From Dawidia cretensis (GTDB taxonomy: Bacteria > Bacteroidota > Bacteroidia > Cytophagales > Cyclobacteriaceae), in NCBI RefSeq assembly GCF_018598175.1, contig NZ_JAHESE010000034.1, positions 1 through 64,000 of the forward strand: a stretch of DNA of 64,000 nucleotides, given 5' to 3'. Made by a program: the position numbers and the translations under genes. The first letter of the stretch is position 1. Every line of letters starts with the position of its first letter. Below the pieces are notes generated by a model, which saw nothing but the letters and a program-made list of their open reading frames with translations, made no database searches and was not told the DNA's origin. Shown here piece after piece: positions 8,642-17,277 of this stretch.

Positions 8642-9871
8642 TTAATGATGGTGTCCCTCCTCTTCGCTATTGTTCATTTTCGACAACAGGTCGTAGGCGC
8701 CTTTCAACACAATGTTGCGCGTGTTGCGGTCGAAACCTTCCGGCAAGAGGATTTCTGTAAAACCATCGTCGCTCACACCGGTACCCACCTCGACGGCCCG
8801 GAAGTGAATTTGCTCACGTTCCGCCTCATCCGTATGTTCTTCTGCAGGGTTTGTTGATGCACCTTTCTCTTCTACGGTCTGTAGAAAAATATAGTGCTTA
8901 CCGGCTGCGCTCACGACTGCCTCGCCTGGCAACGCATCGGTCTGACCACCGGTAGTTTCAATGGTCGCTTTAACGTACATGCCCGGCAACAGGTCTTTGT
9001 CTTCTTTCAGCAGGTGACAATGCACACGCACCGTGCGCTCGGCGCTGATCTCGCGCCCAATGAGGTGCACTTCGGCTTCGCGCGATGTCGACTCATTGGC
9101 GAGTATAAACCGTACTTTCTGGTCTTCGCGTAGCTTGGGCACATCTTTCTCGAATACCATCAGCTCGACGTGCAGGTGACGTGTATCGACAATCTCGAAG
9201 ATCACTTCGTTGGGCTGTACAAACTTGCCGATGTTAGCGTTGACCTCGGTTACGTAGCCGCTGATGGGCGAGATCACCGGGACAGACGATTGCAACGTCT
9301 CCGTTGTCAGGCTCGCCGCGCGAATGTTCAGCAAAGCCAATTTCTGACGCAGTGACTCTACGCGAACGCGCAAGGAGTGATAGTCGGCCGTAGTTTTTTC
9401 AAAGGTCTTGGCGGCGGTCACATTCTCGCGGCTCAGCTCCTCCTGGCGTTTATACTCTTTTTCCAGATACGACAGTTGGCTGGCGGCATCCAGGTATTCC
9501 TGCTGCATCTGAATGTAGTCGGGATGCTCCATACGGGCGATGACCTGCCCCTTATTAACCCACATGCCTTGTAACAGGTCGGTATATTTCAGAATGCCGC
9601 CGTAGGGAATGGATATGCTCACCTGGTTCTGCGGGGGCACATCGAGCACGCCGTTGACATGGAGCTGGCCGCTGAGCTGCCGGGATTCGATGCCACCCAG
9701 CACAACGCCCACGGATTTATACTGTAGCGTGGAAAGCCCGACCTTGCCTTCGGCCTCTTCATGCTCGTGCGCGGGTTCCTCGGCGGGCGCTTTGTCACGA
9801 CAGCCGGTGAGGCTACCGGCGACGGCCGCGAGGATAAAAAGAAAATGATTGGTTCGTATGGTGAATGTCAT
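8642..9871 (-). CDS. RND efflux membrane-fusion lipoprotein (CusB/CzcB-like)
   Basis: 409 residues with a lipobox ending in Cys24 (LTGC), then an acidic His-containing stretch (AHEHEEAEGK) and a His-rich end (EEEGHHH) that suggest metal binding. The order of barrel-sandwich (YGGILKYTDLLQGMWVNKGQ), helical hairpin (about 120-190), second half of the lipoyl-like domain (PVISPISGYVTEVNAN) and beta-barrel (LLPGMYVKATIE) is that of HlyD-type adaptor proteins. It bridges the inner-membrane pump and the outer-membrane channel encoded just upstream; it is third of the three pump genes and starts 16 bp after the channel gene. Metal specificity (Cu/Ag versus Co/Zn/Cd/Ni) cannot be read from it. Confidence 0.93.
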   Translation of the reverse strand: MTFTIRTNHFLFILAAVAGSLTGCRDKAPAEEPAHEHEEAEGKVGLSTLQYKSVGVVLGGIESRQLSGQLHVNGVLDVPPQNQVSISIPYGGILKYTDLLQGMWVNKGQVIARMEHPDYIQMQQEYLDAASQLSYLEKEYKRQEELSRENVTAAKTFEKTTADYHSLRVRVESLRQKLALLNIRAASLTTETLQSSVPVISPISGYVTEVNANIGKFVQPNEVIFEIVDTRHLHVELMVFEKDVPKLREDQKVRFILANESTSREAEVHLIGREISAERTVRVHCHLLKEDKDLLPGMYVKATIETTGGQTDALPGEAVVSAAGKHYIFLQTVEEKGASTNPAEEHTDEAEREQIHFRAVEVGTGVSDDGFTEILLPEGFDRNTRNIVLKGAYDLLSKMNNSEEEGHHH

Positions 9872-9887
9872 GATGGTCTTGATCGTG

Positions 9888-11132
9888 TTACTCTATTGCC
9901 AGTAAATATTCCAGTTTGACAACCGCCTGGTTGTATTGATTGAGCGTGCCCAGGTAGCCGTGTTGCACGTCGGCCGCCGTTTGCAACGACTGCACCAACT
10001 CCACATAGCCGATCTCGCCGCTGCGAAAGGCCAGGTTGGCCTGCTTGAGAATGAGCTCCGCGTGCGGCAGCGCACCGCCCGTATAGTAGTCCAGCGCATC
10101 GCGCAGCTTGGTCACCTCTTGCGAAAGCGCCGTGAGCTCGCCGGTATAGTTGCGTTGTTCCTGCGTGTAGCGACTTTCGGCTGCCAGGCGGGTATATTCG
10201 GCTGCTTTCGCACGGGCCGCTTGCGGACGATACCATAGCGGCACGCTGATGCCGACCATAAAACCCTGAAAGCGATCACTTTTGGTCGTCAGCGCCGTGG
10301 TGTTCTCGCCTACGGGCATGCCGATCAGGGTCTGGTTGAAATACCCGACAAGCAGGTCCGGCGCCAACTGGTTCTTTTCGACGGCGCGTTCCTTTTCTGC
10401 AATGGCAACCTGCTGACGGTACCACTGCAGCTGCGGGTTGTTGCGCACCGTGGCGGTGTCGGCCAACGGTGTGGGCCGGGGCGCGAGTGCCGCCGGCGGT
10501 ACATCCACCGGGGCGCTGCTGTTCAACAACATTTGTAAACGCTCGCGGTACACGGCGAGGTCTGCTTCGTTCTGACGCAGGGCCGTCTGCGATTGGCCGT
10601 AGCGGCTTTCCGCCGTCGCCTTTTCCAGCAGGTTCGCTTCGCCCGTGCGTTGCCGTACGTTGCTGGCGTCGGCCAGTTTTTTATACAGGCTATCCTGGCG
10701 GATATACCACGTATGCAGTGCGTGTAGGTACGCCAGGTGGCACCACGTTGATTTTACCTGAAATACCAATTCATCTTCTGTTGCCGCCAGCTTCAGCTCG
10801 CTGCCTTTCACCTGTGCTTGTCCCAGGGACGCACGTGCGCCAAAGACCGTCGGAAACGGAATGGATTGAGAAACCGTTATGTTGTTATCAGACCGTACAT
10901 AACTGTTGTATTGCCCCACCATGCCTGTTACCGATAGCTTGCCGATATCCGACGCGGTGCGTTTTAAGGTTTGCCGGGCCTCTACGTCATACCGGGCGGC
11001 CTGTACGTACTGGTTTTGCTGCAGGCTCTGATGTACGGCTTGCTCGAGGGTGATCGTCGTTGTCTGCGCCTGCGTTACCAGGGGCAGCCATACCACCCAC
11101 GCCAGCATTATTATTCTTTGCGAGAATCTCAT
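9888..11132 (-). CDS. TolC-family outer-membrane efflux channel (CusC/CzcC-like)
   Basis: 414 residues with a signal peptide (MRFSQRIIMLAWVVWLPLVTQA). Two long helical repeats typical of outer-membrane efflux proteins are visible: the first begins TITLEQAVHQSLQQN, the second contains NPQLQWYRQQVAIAEKERA. The C-terminal half has the conserved FRSGEIGYVELVQ segment. It should trimerise and span the outer membrane as the exit duct of the metal pump. Its ATG overlaps the stop of the pump gene by 4 bp (ATGA), so translation is coupled. Confidence 0.93.
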   Translation of the reverse strand: MRFSQRIIMLAWVVWLPLVTQAQTTTITLEQAVHQSLQQNQYVQAARYDVEARQTLKRTASDIGKLSVTGMVGQYNSYVRSDNNITVSQSIPFPTVFGARASLGQAQVKGSELKLAATEDELVFQVKSTWCHLAYLHALHTWYIRQDSLYKKLADASNVRQRTGEANLLEKATAESRYGQSQTALRQNEADLAVYRERLQMLLNSSAPVDVPPAALAPRPTPLADTATVRNNPQLQWYRQQVAIAEKERAVEKNQLAPDLLVGYFNQTLIGMPVGENTTALTTKSDRFQGFMVGISVPLWYRPQAARAKAAEYTRLAAESRYTQEQRNYTGELTALSQEVTKLRDALDYYTGGALPHAELILKQANLAFRSGEIGYVELVQSLQTAADVQHGYLGTLNQYNQAVVKLEYLLAIE

Positions 11133-14100
11133 ATCGATGATTTCGTTTGCTTTCGTTCTACATAACTATATAACACAGGCAACACTACCAGCGTGAGCAA
11201 GGTAGAGGTGACCAATCCGCCAATGACGACGGTCGCCAATGGCTTTTGTACTTCCGCGCCGGCAGATCCCGACAGCGCCATGGGCAGGAAACCCAGTGAG
11301 GCCACCAGCGCCGTCATCAACACCGGCCGCAGGCGTTCAGCCGTACCGTGCAATACGATCTCGCGCAAGTCCGTCATGCCCTCCTGGCGTGAACGGTTAA
11401 ACTGCGCAATGAGTACGATGCCGTTTAACACCGCCACACCAAACAAGGCGATGAAGCCGATGCCGGCCGAGATGCTAAAGGGCATGCCCCGCACTACCAG
11501 CGCAAAGACCCCGCCGATCGCCGCCAGGGGTATAGCCGTAAAGATGAGCAGCGACTGCCGCACCGAGCCGAAGGTGAAGTATAACAACAGAAAGATCAGC
11601 AGCAGCGCCACCGGCACCGCGACCGACAGTCTGCGTTGCGCTTCCTGAAGATTCTCAAACTGGCCACCATACGTTACGTAGTAGTTCGGCGGAAACTTCA
11701 CGTTTGCGGCAATCTTTTCCTGTACCTCTTTTACCACGCTCGCGATGTCGCGGCCGCGCACGTTAAAGCCGACGATGATGCGGCGTTTGGCATCTTCGCG
11801 CTGAATTTGGTTTGGACCTTCTTCAAAGCGCACGTCGGCAAGCTGCTGCAGCGGCACCTGGAGACCGTTGGGACCGCTGACGTACAGGTCCTGCACATCT
11901 TCAATGCGTTGCCGGCTTTGCTCGGCTAGGCGCACCACCAGGTCAAACCGTCGCTCATTCTCGTATACCAACCCCGCCGCCTTCCCCGCGAATGCCGCAC
12001 TGACCGTTTCGTTTACCGCCTCCACGCTGATACCAAAACGCGCCAGCGCGTCGCGGTTGATCTTGACAACGATCTGCGGCAGGCCGGTGATCTTTTCCAG
12101 GTAGGGATCCACCGCGCCATCGACGGTCCCCACGATGCCGCCGATCTCCTGCGACAGGCGCGTGAGCTGATCGAGTTCTTCGCCAAAGATCTTGATCCCG
12201 ACATCCTGACGCACACCCGAGATCAGCTCGTTAAAGCGTAGCTGAATGGGTTGCGAGAACCCGAAGTTTACACCCGGTACCGCCTCCAGGGCTTCGGCCA
12301 TCTTCGCCGCCAGCTCCTCGCGCGTGGCCGCCGAGGTCCATTCACTTTTGTCGCGCAGGATGATCGTCAGGTCGCACGCTTCCATGGGCATGGGATCGGT
12401 TGGGATTTCGGCAGCACCGATCTTGCCCACCACGCGTTTGACCTCCGGAAACTGCTTCAAGAGTATATCGGAGGCTTGTGTTACTTTATCCACGGTATGG
12501 GTAAGCGAGCTGCCTGTCAGCAACCGGGTCTCCAGGGCGAAATCGCCTTCCTCCAGGGTGGGTATAAATTCACCCCCCAGGCGCAAAAAGGCGATGACCG
12601 ATACGATCAACATCCCCGCGGCCACCGCGACCACCAGGCGCTTTCGATCAAGCGCGCCGCGGATGACGGGCGCATAAATCCGCTGGAAAAAATCCATGAT
12701 GCGGTCGGCCACGGTACGCTTGTGCGATACTTCCTTGCTGAGGCACAAGGCCGACATCATGGGCACATACGTAAGCGATAGGATCAAAGCCCCCAGGATA
12801 GCAAAGCTTACCGTCTGGGCCATGGGCCGGAACATCTTGCCTTCAATGCCTACCAGCGCCAGGATGGGCAGGTATACGATCAGGATGATGATCTCCCCAA
12901 ACGCCGCCGCACTGCGGATCTTGCGGGCGGATGTATATACCTCTTCGTCCAGTTGAGTTTGTGTCAGGCGGCCGGTGGTGCGCAGGGCCAGGTGGTGCAG
13001 CGTCGCTTCGACAATGATGACAGCACCGTCGACGATGATTCCGAAGTCGATCGCGCCCAGGCTCATGAGGTTGCCCGACACCCCAAAAGCATACATCAGC
13101 GCAATGGCAAACAGCATGGCCAGTGGAATGACCGACGCGACGATCAATCCAGCCCGCAGGTTGCCCAGGAAAAGCACCAGTACAAAGATGACGATCAACG
13201 CCCCCTCTATCAGGTTCTTGGTCACGGTGTGTACCGCACGCCCAACAAACTCGCTGCGATCGAGGAATACTTCAATCTCCACACCTTCGGGGAGTGTCTT
13301 ACGGATCTGCTCCATTTTTGCGCGCACGCGCTTGACGACGGTGTTGGAGTTCTCGCCTTTCAGCATCATCACAATGGCCCCTACCCTTTCACCCTCGGCA
13401 TCCCATGTCAGGGCGCCATAGCGACTGGCCGCTCCGAGGCGTACTTCTGCTACGTCGCGAATCAGCACCGGCAGGTTTGCCGAGGTGGTGGTGACGACAA
13501 TCTTGCCGATGTCTTCCTGTGATCCGATGAGGCCTTCGCTTCGGATGAAATAGGCGTATGGTTTTTTATCGATATAGGCCCCACCGGTGTTCTGGTTGTT
13601 GCGCGCCAGCGCCTCGAGTATATCGCCGATGCTGATGTTATGGCTGCGCAGCTTGTCGGGGTTGAGGGCGATCTCGTATTGTTTGAGCAGGCCACCAAAG
13701 CTGTTGACTTCGGCAACCCCCGGTGTGCCGAGCAGCTGGCGACGTACGATCCAATCCTGAATGCTGCGCAGCTCCATGGCATCGTACTTCTCTTCATAGC
13801 CCGGCCTGGCATGCAGCACGTACTGGTATATTTCGCCCAGGCCGGTCGACACCGGCGCCATTTCGGGCACACCGATCTCTTCGGGAATGTCGGTGCGGGC
13901 TTCGACCAGCTTCTCGCCGACCTGTTGCCGGCCCCAGTATATATCCACATCGTCGTGGAAGACGATTGTTACCACCGACAGGCCAAAGCGTGACATGGAC
14001 CGAACTTCGGCGATGTTGGGGATAACCGACATGCTTTGCTCGATGGGAAAGGTGATGAGCCGCTCTACTTCTTGCGCCGCCAGCGACGGCGACAGGGTGA

Positions 14101-14248
14101 TAACCTGCACCTGGTTATTGGTAATGTCCGGCACGGCGTCTACGGGCAGCCGCGAGAGCGCATAGACGCCCCAGGCCACCAGCCCGAGCGTGAGCAGGCC
14201 GATGATAAGCTTATTGCGAATGGAAAAATAGATGATCTTGTCTATCAT
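11129..14248 (-). CDS. Heavy-metal efflux RND transporter (CzcA/CusA family)
   Basis: 1039 residues, normal for the HME branch of RND pumps. The N-terminus (IDKIIYFSIRNKLIIGL...LPVDAVPDITNNQVQV) is the HME signature. Transmembrane helix 4 carries DFGIIVDGAVIIVE, with acidic residues D401, D407 and E414 in the positions known to be essential for proton coupling in CzcA. Twelve membrane helices and two large periplasmic loops are present. It expels divalent or monovalent heavy metals from periplasm or cytoplasm in exchange for protons, through the adaptor and channel encoded downstream. It is preceded by the small Cys/His-rich gene. Whether copper or Co/Zn/Cd is exported is open. Confidence 0.95.
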   Translation of the reverse strand: MIDKIIYFSIRNKLIIGLLTLGLVAWGVYALSRLPVDAVPDITNNQVQVITLSPSLAAQEVERLITFPIEQSMSVIPNIAEVRSMSRFGLSVVTIVFHDDVDIYWGRQQVGEKLVEARTDIPEEIGVPEMAPVSTGLGEIYQYVLHARPGYEEKYDAMELRSIQDWIVRRQLLGTPGVAEVNSFGGLLKQYEIALNPDKLRSHNISIGDILEALARNNQNTGGAYIDKKPYAYFIRSEGLIGSQEDIGKIVVTTTSANLPVLIRDVAEVRLGAASRYGALTWDAEGERVGAIVMMLKGENSNTVVKRVRAKMEQIRKTLPEGVEIEVFLDRSEFVGRAVHTVTKNLIEGALIVIFVLVLFLGNLRAGLIVASVIPLAMLFAIALMYAFGVSGNLMSLGAIDFGIIVDGAVIIVEATLHHLALRTTGRLTQTQLDEEVYTSARKIRSAAAFGEIIILIVYLPILALVGIEGKMFRPMAQTVSFAILGALILSLTYVPMMSALCLSKEVSHKRTVADRIMDFFQRIYAPVIRGALDRKRLVVAVAAGMLIVSVIAFLRLGGEFIPTLEEGDFALETRLLTGSSLTHTVDKVTQASDILLKQFPEVKRVVGKIGAAEIPTDPMPMEACDLTIILRDKSEWTSAATREELAAKMAEALEAVPGVNFGFSQPIQLRFNELISGVRQDVGIKIFGEELDQLTRLSQEIGGIVGTVDGAVDPYLEKITGLPQIVVKINRDALARFGISVEAVNETVSAAFAGKAAGLVYENERRFDLVVRLAEQSRQRIEDVQDLYVSGPNGLQVPLQQLADVRFEEGPNQIQREDAKRRIIVGFNVRGRDIASVVKEVQEKIAANVKFPPNYYVTYGGQFENLQEAQRRLSVAVPVALLLIFLLLYFTFGSVRQSLLIFTAIPLAAIGGVFALVVRGMPFSISAGIGFIALFGVAVLNGIVLIAQFNRSRQEGMTDLREIVLHGTAERLRPVLMTALVASLGFLPMALSGSAGAEVQKPLATVVIGGLVTSTLLTLVVLPVLYSYVERKQTKSSI

Positions 14249-14326
14249 AACGTTTTACAAGGCACGATATAAAGCATGGTATAGATATCCCCGTCGCCTG
14301 TGTACAGCGAAATACATACGATCCTG

Positions 14327-14343
14327 CCGTTGCGTTGCAACGG
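14327..14343. other. Short hairpin between the Cys/His-rich gene and the pump gene
   Basis: CCGTTGC-GTT-GCAACGG, perfect 7-bp arms with a 3-nt loop. There is no T-tract on either side, so it is not a standard terminator; it may affect mRNA processing or serve as a binding site. Confidence 0.3.
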
Positions 14344-14408
14344 TATACCGGAAAGTGATATAGGGATTAGTAAGACAGGCAGTATGAACGAGCTGCCGTG
14401 TAGATGAT

Positions 14409-14726
14409 TTAGGCTACCCTGGGCGGCTGCCAGATGGCATAGTCAATGGCCTGCACAAAAGGCAGGTTGACGCTCGACCGATGTGCCATCAACAATGGCG
14501 TATGGGACTCAAAAGAAAAAGCAACCGGCAATTGTACGTGGGTGCTGCAGCAGCTACAGGCACACAAAGGCGAGCAGATGTCGGCTGCGCCGGCATCGGT
14601 GTGATGCTCGGAAATGGTAACGGCGTGAGCGTCGGGAGCGTCATGCGCGCAAAGATCGCCGTCTGAGCATGGGAAGCATGTCAGCACGGCAAACAGTAAG
14701 GCGACGATATAACAGCCGAATTTCAC
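14409..14726 (-). CDS. Small Cys/His-rich protein (DUF6660-like), GTG start
   Basis: From GTG 14726 the product has 105 residues: a hydrophobic leader (KFGCYIVALLFAVLTCFPC), then a region dense in Cys and His (SDGDLCAHD, SEHHTDAG, CSPLCACSCCSTH). It resembles the small DUF6660 proteins often placed before Cus-like pumps in Bacteroidota, where a role in periplasmic metal handling is suspected. A reading frame continuing upstream to 14813 adds 29 residues that look unlike a leader. The GTG is supported by a TACCTTCG promoter-like box exactly 4 nt before it, the same arrangement as at three other genes here. The pump gene begins 160 bp downstream. Confidence 0.72.
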   Translation of the reverse strand: MKFGCYIVALLFAVLTCFPCSDGDLCAHDAPDAHAVTISEHHTDAGAADICSPLCACSCCSTHVQLPVAFSFESHTPLLMAHRSSVNLPFVQAIDYAIWQPPRVA

Positions 14727-14738
14727 GGAACGAAGGTA
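14727..14738 (-). promoter_or_regulatory. Likely leaderless promoter of the Cys/His-rich gene
   Basis: On the minus strand TACCTTCG (14738-14731) is followed by TTCC and the GTG start. It matches the Bacteroidota -7 box TAnnTTTG at 7 of 8 positions, and the spacing would put transcription start at the start codon. No clear -33 TTG at the usual spacing. Confidence 0.45.
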
Positions 14739-14899
14739 GGGGTAAAACTTATGCAACAGGTTGTCAAAAAGGCTTTTTTCTACAAAATGCACTTTAAATC
14801 GATTCCACACCATTCCAGTGGCCGGCCACGGACCGTGCGGTTGCCGGACCGTGTCTGAATAATGCCCATCTGCCCCACCCTCTCCCTTCCCGAGATCTA

Positions 14900-14992
14900 C
14901 GAATGATCCACGGATGTTCTACTTCTTTAAAGGGTAAGGACATCCGTGGGTCATCCGTAGGACATCTATAGAACATCTATGTGGATCACTCG
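14900..14992. repeat. 11-bp tandem repeat array within an inverted repeat
   Basis: Four adjacent 11-bp units (14938-14948 GGACATCCGTG, 14949-14959 GGTCATCCGTA, 14960-14970 GGACATCTATA, 14971-14981 GAACATCTATG). A reverse-oriented copy lies at 14904-14922. Left arm CGAATGATCCAC-GGATGTTCTA (14900-14921) is the near reverse complement of 14969-14992, apart from a 3-nt insertion and one or two mismatches. The 11-bp period places every unit on one face of the helix. It sits between the metal cluster and the kdp operon, about 380 bp before the first kdp codon. It may be a cooperative regulator site; no protein is known for it. Confidence 0.6.
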
Positions 14993-15190
14993 AAGTATAC
15001 TGGGCAAAGAGTGGCTCTTACCGGGGCCGGTTTCGCATTCCGGCCGACTTCCGTCGCCACGCTCGAACGCCTCCTGGCAAAATTTTCGAACCCTGTGAAA
15101 CAAACTAACGGAATTTATTTCAATACAATCAAACAAAAGTGATACTACAGGTGGTTAACATGTGATACAGTAGAGGCTTTCCGTTTCTGC

Positions 15191-15219
15191 ACAGACCCTT
15201 CGGATTCCGAAGGGTCTGT
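15191..15219. promoter_or_regulatory. 29-nt perfect palindrome upstream of kdp
   Basis: Arms ACAGACCCTTCGGA (15191-15204) and TCCGAAGGGTCTGT (15206-15219) are exact reverse complements around a single T. As RNA it would fold into a 13-bp hairpin. No T-tract follows on either strand, so it is not a simple terminator. It lies about 155 bp upstream of the first kdp micropeptide and could be a repressor site or leader structure. The rest of the 14993-15373 gap shows AT-rich DNA and the promoter described next. Confidence 0.5.
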
Positions 15220-15272
15220 ATCCCCTATCCAAAACCAAAATGCTGGCTTTCAAATAATTGCAAATCTCGCAC

Positions 15273-15299
15273 AATCTTTGGCGTAAGGGCACTCGAGTG
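15273..15299 (+). promoter_or_regulatory. Probable kdp promoter with palindrome at the start site
   Basis: AATCTTTG (15273-15280) matches the TAnnTTTG -7 box at 7 of 8 positions. The perfect 10-bp palindrome CACTCGAGTG (15290-15299) would cover about +4 to +13 of the transcript, a natural position for a repressor. The -33 element is not evident. The leader to the first kdp ORF would be about 88 nt. Confidence 0.4.
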
Positions 15300-15373
15300 T
15301 AAATAACTACGACTGCGCCAGCTGTATGCCCCCGGTGAGTAACAACGTAACCATAAACCATAACTATACAGAT

Positions 15374-15457
15374 ATGATCACGATCATCCTTTTATTGGCG
15401 GGCCTGGTGTGCTTCGCTTTGTTCTACAAATCGGTCGATTACTTCGAAAACATTTAA
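15374..15457 (+). CDS. 27-residue membrane micropeptide at the head of the kdp operon
   Basis: ATG 15374 encodes a 27-residue peptide consisting of one membrane helix (TIILLLAGLVCFALFYKS) and a short tail (VDYFENI). It lies 3 bp before kdpF and is clearly separate from it. The sequence has the balance of a real membrane peptide, with a charged, aromatic end. Such a second small ORF upstream of kdpF seems to occur in relatives, but I cannot name it. It may stabilise the KdpFABC complex as KdpF does, or be a second F-type subunit. Confidence 0.6.
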   Translation: MITIILLLAGLVCFALFYKSVDYFENI

Positions 15458-15460
15458 CCT

Positions 15461-15541
15461 ATGATGATGTTCCTGTTTTTCATCGCCATTACCGTGTTCT
15501 GCTATTTGCTGTATGCATTGGTGAACCCGGAAAAATTTTAA
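15461..15541 (+). CDS. kdpF: KdpF, small subunit of the K+-transporting ATPase
   Basis: 26 residues: one membrane helix followed by the diagnostic end ALVNPEKF, which matches the YxLxxPE(K/R)F ending of KdpF proteins. KdpF sits in the membrane beside KdpA and stabilises the KdpFABC complex. It is located, as usual, directly before kdpA (12 bp between). The start could be any of three consecutive ATG codons; the first is used here. Confidence 0.8.
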   Translation: MMMFLFFIAITVFCYLLYALVNPEKF

Positions 15542-15553
15542 TGTATAACTATC

Positions 15554-17269
15554 ATGAATACTGAAATCTTGGGTGTGATCGTCACCTTTCTTATCACGGT
15601 CCTGCTGGCATACCCGCTGGCAGTATATATTGCCCGGGTATTTAGCGGCGAAAAAACGTTCTCCGACTTTCTATTGCCGATAGAGCGATTTATATATCGC
15701 CTCTGTGGTATTAACCCCCAGGAGCCTATGAACTGGAAACAATTCCTCAAAGCCATGCTGACCATCAACCTGGTATGGTTCGTCTATGGCTTCTTCCTGT
15801 TACTCTTCCAGGATCGCCTGCCACTGAACCCCGACGGCAATCCGGGACAGACGCCTGATCTGGCTTTTAACACAGCCATCAGCTTCCTGGTAAACTGCAA
15901 CCTGCAGCATTACTCCGGTGAATCGGGCCTTACTTATTTTACGCAATTGTTTGTGATCACCTTCCTGCAGTTTGTAAGCGCTGCCACCGGCATCGCGATG
16001 CTGGTCGGCGTACTCAACAGCCTACGTGAGAAGACCACCAACAACCTGGGCAACTTCTGGGAGATCTTCCTGAAGACCAACACCCGCATCCTGCTGCCGT
16101 TGTGCATCGTGGTGGCGGCGCTGCTGGCCTTTAACGGAACACCCACCAGCTTCGACGGCAAGGACACCATCACCACGCTGCAAGGCGACGAGGTACAGGT
16201 GTCACGTGGCCCGGCCGCGGGTATGATCGCTATCAAACACATCGGCACCAACGGCGGTGGCTGGTTTGGCGTCAACTCGGCACATCCACTCGAAAACCCC
16301 ACCTACTTCACCAACATGCTCGAGCTGATCATGCAAATGATCATTCCCATCGCGGTGATCTTTGCGCTGGGCCTCTATATCCGCCAGAAGAAGTTTGCGT
16401 ATGTGATCTTTGGTGTGATGACGATCGGCATGCTCTTGCTGCTGATCCCGACGATGGTCTATGAGATCAACGGCAGCACGGCCATTGCCAACCTGGGGGT
16501 GTCGCAAACCGCCGGTGCGATGGAAGGGAAGGAAGTACGCTTCGGTCCCGCGTCTTCGGCATACTGGAGTATTGTCACGACCATTATTTCTACCGGTTCT
16601 GTGAATTCCATGCACGATAGCTCCATGCCCTTGTCGGGTATGATGCAAATGCTGGGCATGATGGTGAACGCTTTCTATGGCGGCTGCGGCGTGGGGATTC
16701 TGAATTATTACATCTACATCATCATCGCCGTCTTTATCTCCGGGCTGATGGTCGGCCGTACACCCGAGTTTATGGGGCACAAGGTGGAAGCACGCGAAGT
16801 AAAGATCGCGATGACGGTAACATTGCTATCGGCCTTCCTGGTAAAAGGCATGACGGGTATAGCAGCTTATTTTGTCGCGAACCAACCGGACATTGCCTGG
16901 GCGGTGAAGCCGTCGGCCTGGTTAAACAACCCGAGCTTCCACGGCTTCTCGGAGATGCTGTACGAGTATACTTCGGCCAATGCCAATAACGGCAGTGGTT
17001 TTGAAGGGCTTGGCGACAACAATATCTTCTGGAATGTGACTTCGGGCGTTGTGCTGATCTTTGCCCGCTTCCTGCCCATCATCGGCCCCGTGGCGATTGC
17101 CGGTCTGCTGGCCCGCAAAAAGTATATACCCGAAGCGGCCGGCACCCTGCGCACCGACTCCTTTACCTTCGGCATGATGACCTTTGCAGTGATCGTGATC
17201 GTTACGGCCCTGTCCTTTTTCCCGCCGCTGGCCCTGGGTCCGCTGGCCGAATATTTCTCTCTTAAATAA
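15554..17269 (+). CDS. kdpA: K+-transporting ATPase subunit KdpA
   Basis: 571 residues, ten membrane helices. KdpA is the potassium-selective channel-like subunit related to K+ channels of the Trk/Ktr superfamily. The selectivity-filter repeats are visible, for example NCNLQHYSGESGLTYF, GTNGGGWFGVNSAHPLENP and NANNGSGFEGLGDN. The start at 15554 keeps the standard N-terminal MNTEILGVIVTF. It is the third ORF of the operon and is 8 bp from kdpB. K+ passes from KdpA to the phosphorylated pump subunit KdpB. Confidence 0.98.
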   Translation: MNTEILGVIVTFLITVLLAYPLAVYIARVFSGEKTFSDFLLPIERFIYRLCGINPQEPMNWKQFLKAMLTINLVWFVYGFFLLLFQDRLPLNPDGNPGQTPDLAFNTAISFLVNCNLQHYSGESGLTYFTQLFVITFLQFVSAATGIAMLVGVLNSLREKTTNNLGNFWEIFLKTNTRILLPLCIVVAALLAFNGTPTSFDGKDTITTLQGDEVQVSRGPAAGMIAIKHIGTNGGGWFGVNSAHPLENPTYFTNMLELIMQMIIPIAVIFALGLYIRQKKFAYVIFGVMTIGMLLLLIPTMVYEINGSTAIANLGVSQTAGAMEGKEVRFGPASSAYWSIVTTIISTGSVNSMHDSSMPLSGMMQMLGMMVNAFYGGCGVGILNYYIYIIIAVFISGLMVGRTPEFMGHKVEAREVKIAMTVTLLSAFLVKGMTGIAAYFVANQPDIAWAVKPSAWLNNPSFHGFSEMLYEYTSANANNGSGFEGLGDNNIFWNVTSGVVLIFARFLPIIGPVAIAGLLARKKYIPEAAGTLRTDSFTFGMMTFAVIVIVTALSFFPPLALGPLAEYFSLK

Positions 17270-17277
17270 CCTGAGTC

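Noticed and set aside
14327-14343. Terminator between the Cys/His-rich gene and the pump gene
   Set aside because: A clean 7-bp hairpin exists but neither strand has a following T-tract.
14938-14981. Possible CRISPR-type repeat
   Set aside because: Units are 11 bp, directly abutting, without spacers; no cas gene is near.
15155-15361. 68-codon minus-strand frame in the kdp leader
   Set aside because: It runs through the 29-nt palindrome and has no coding signature.
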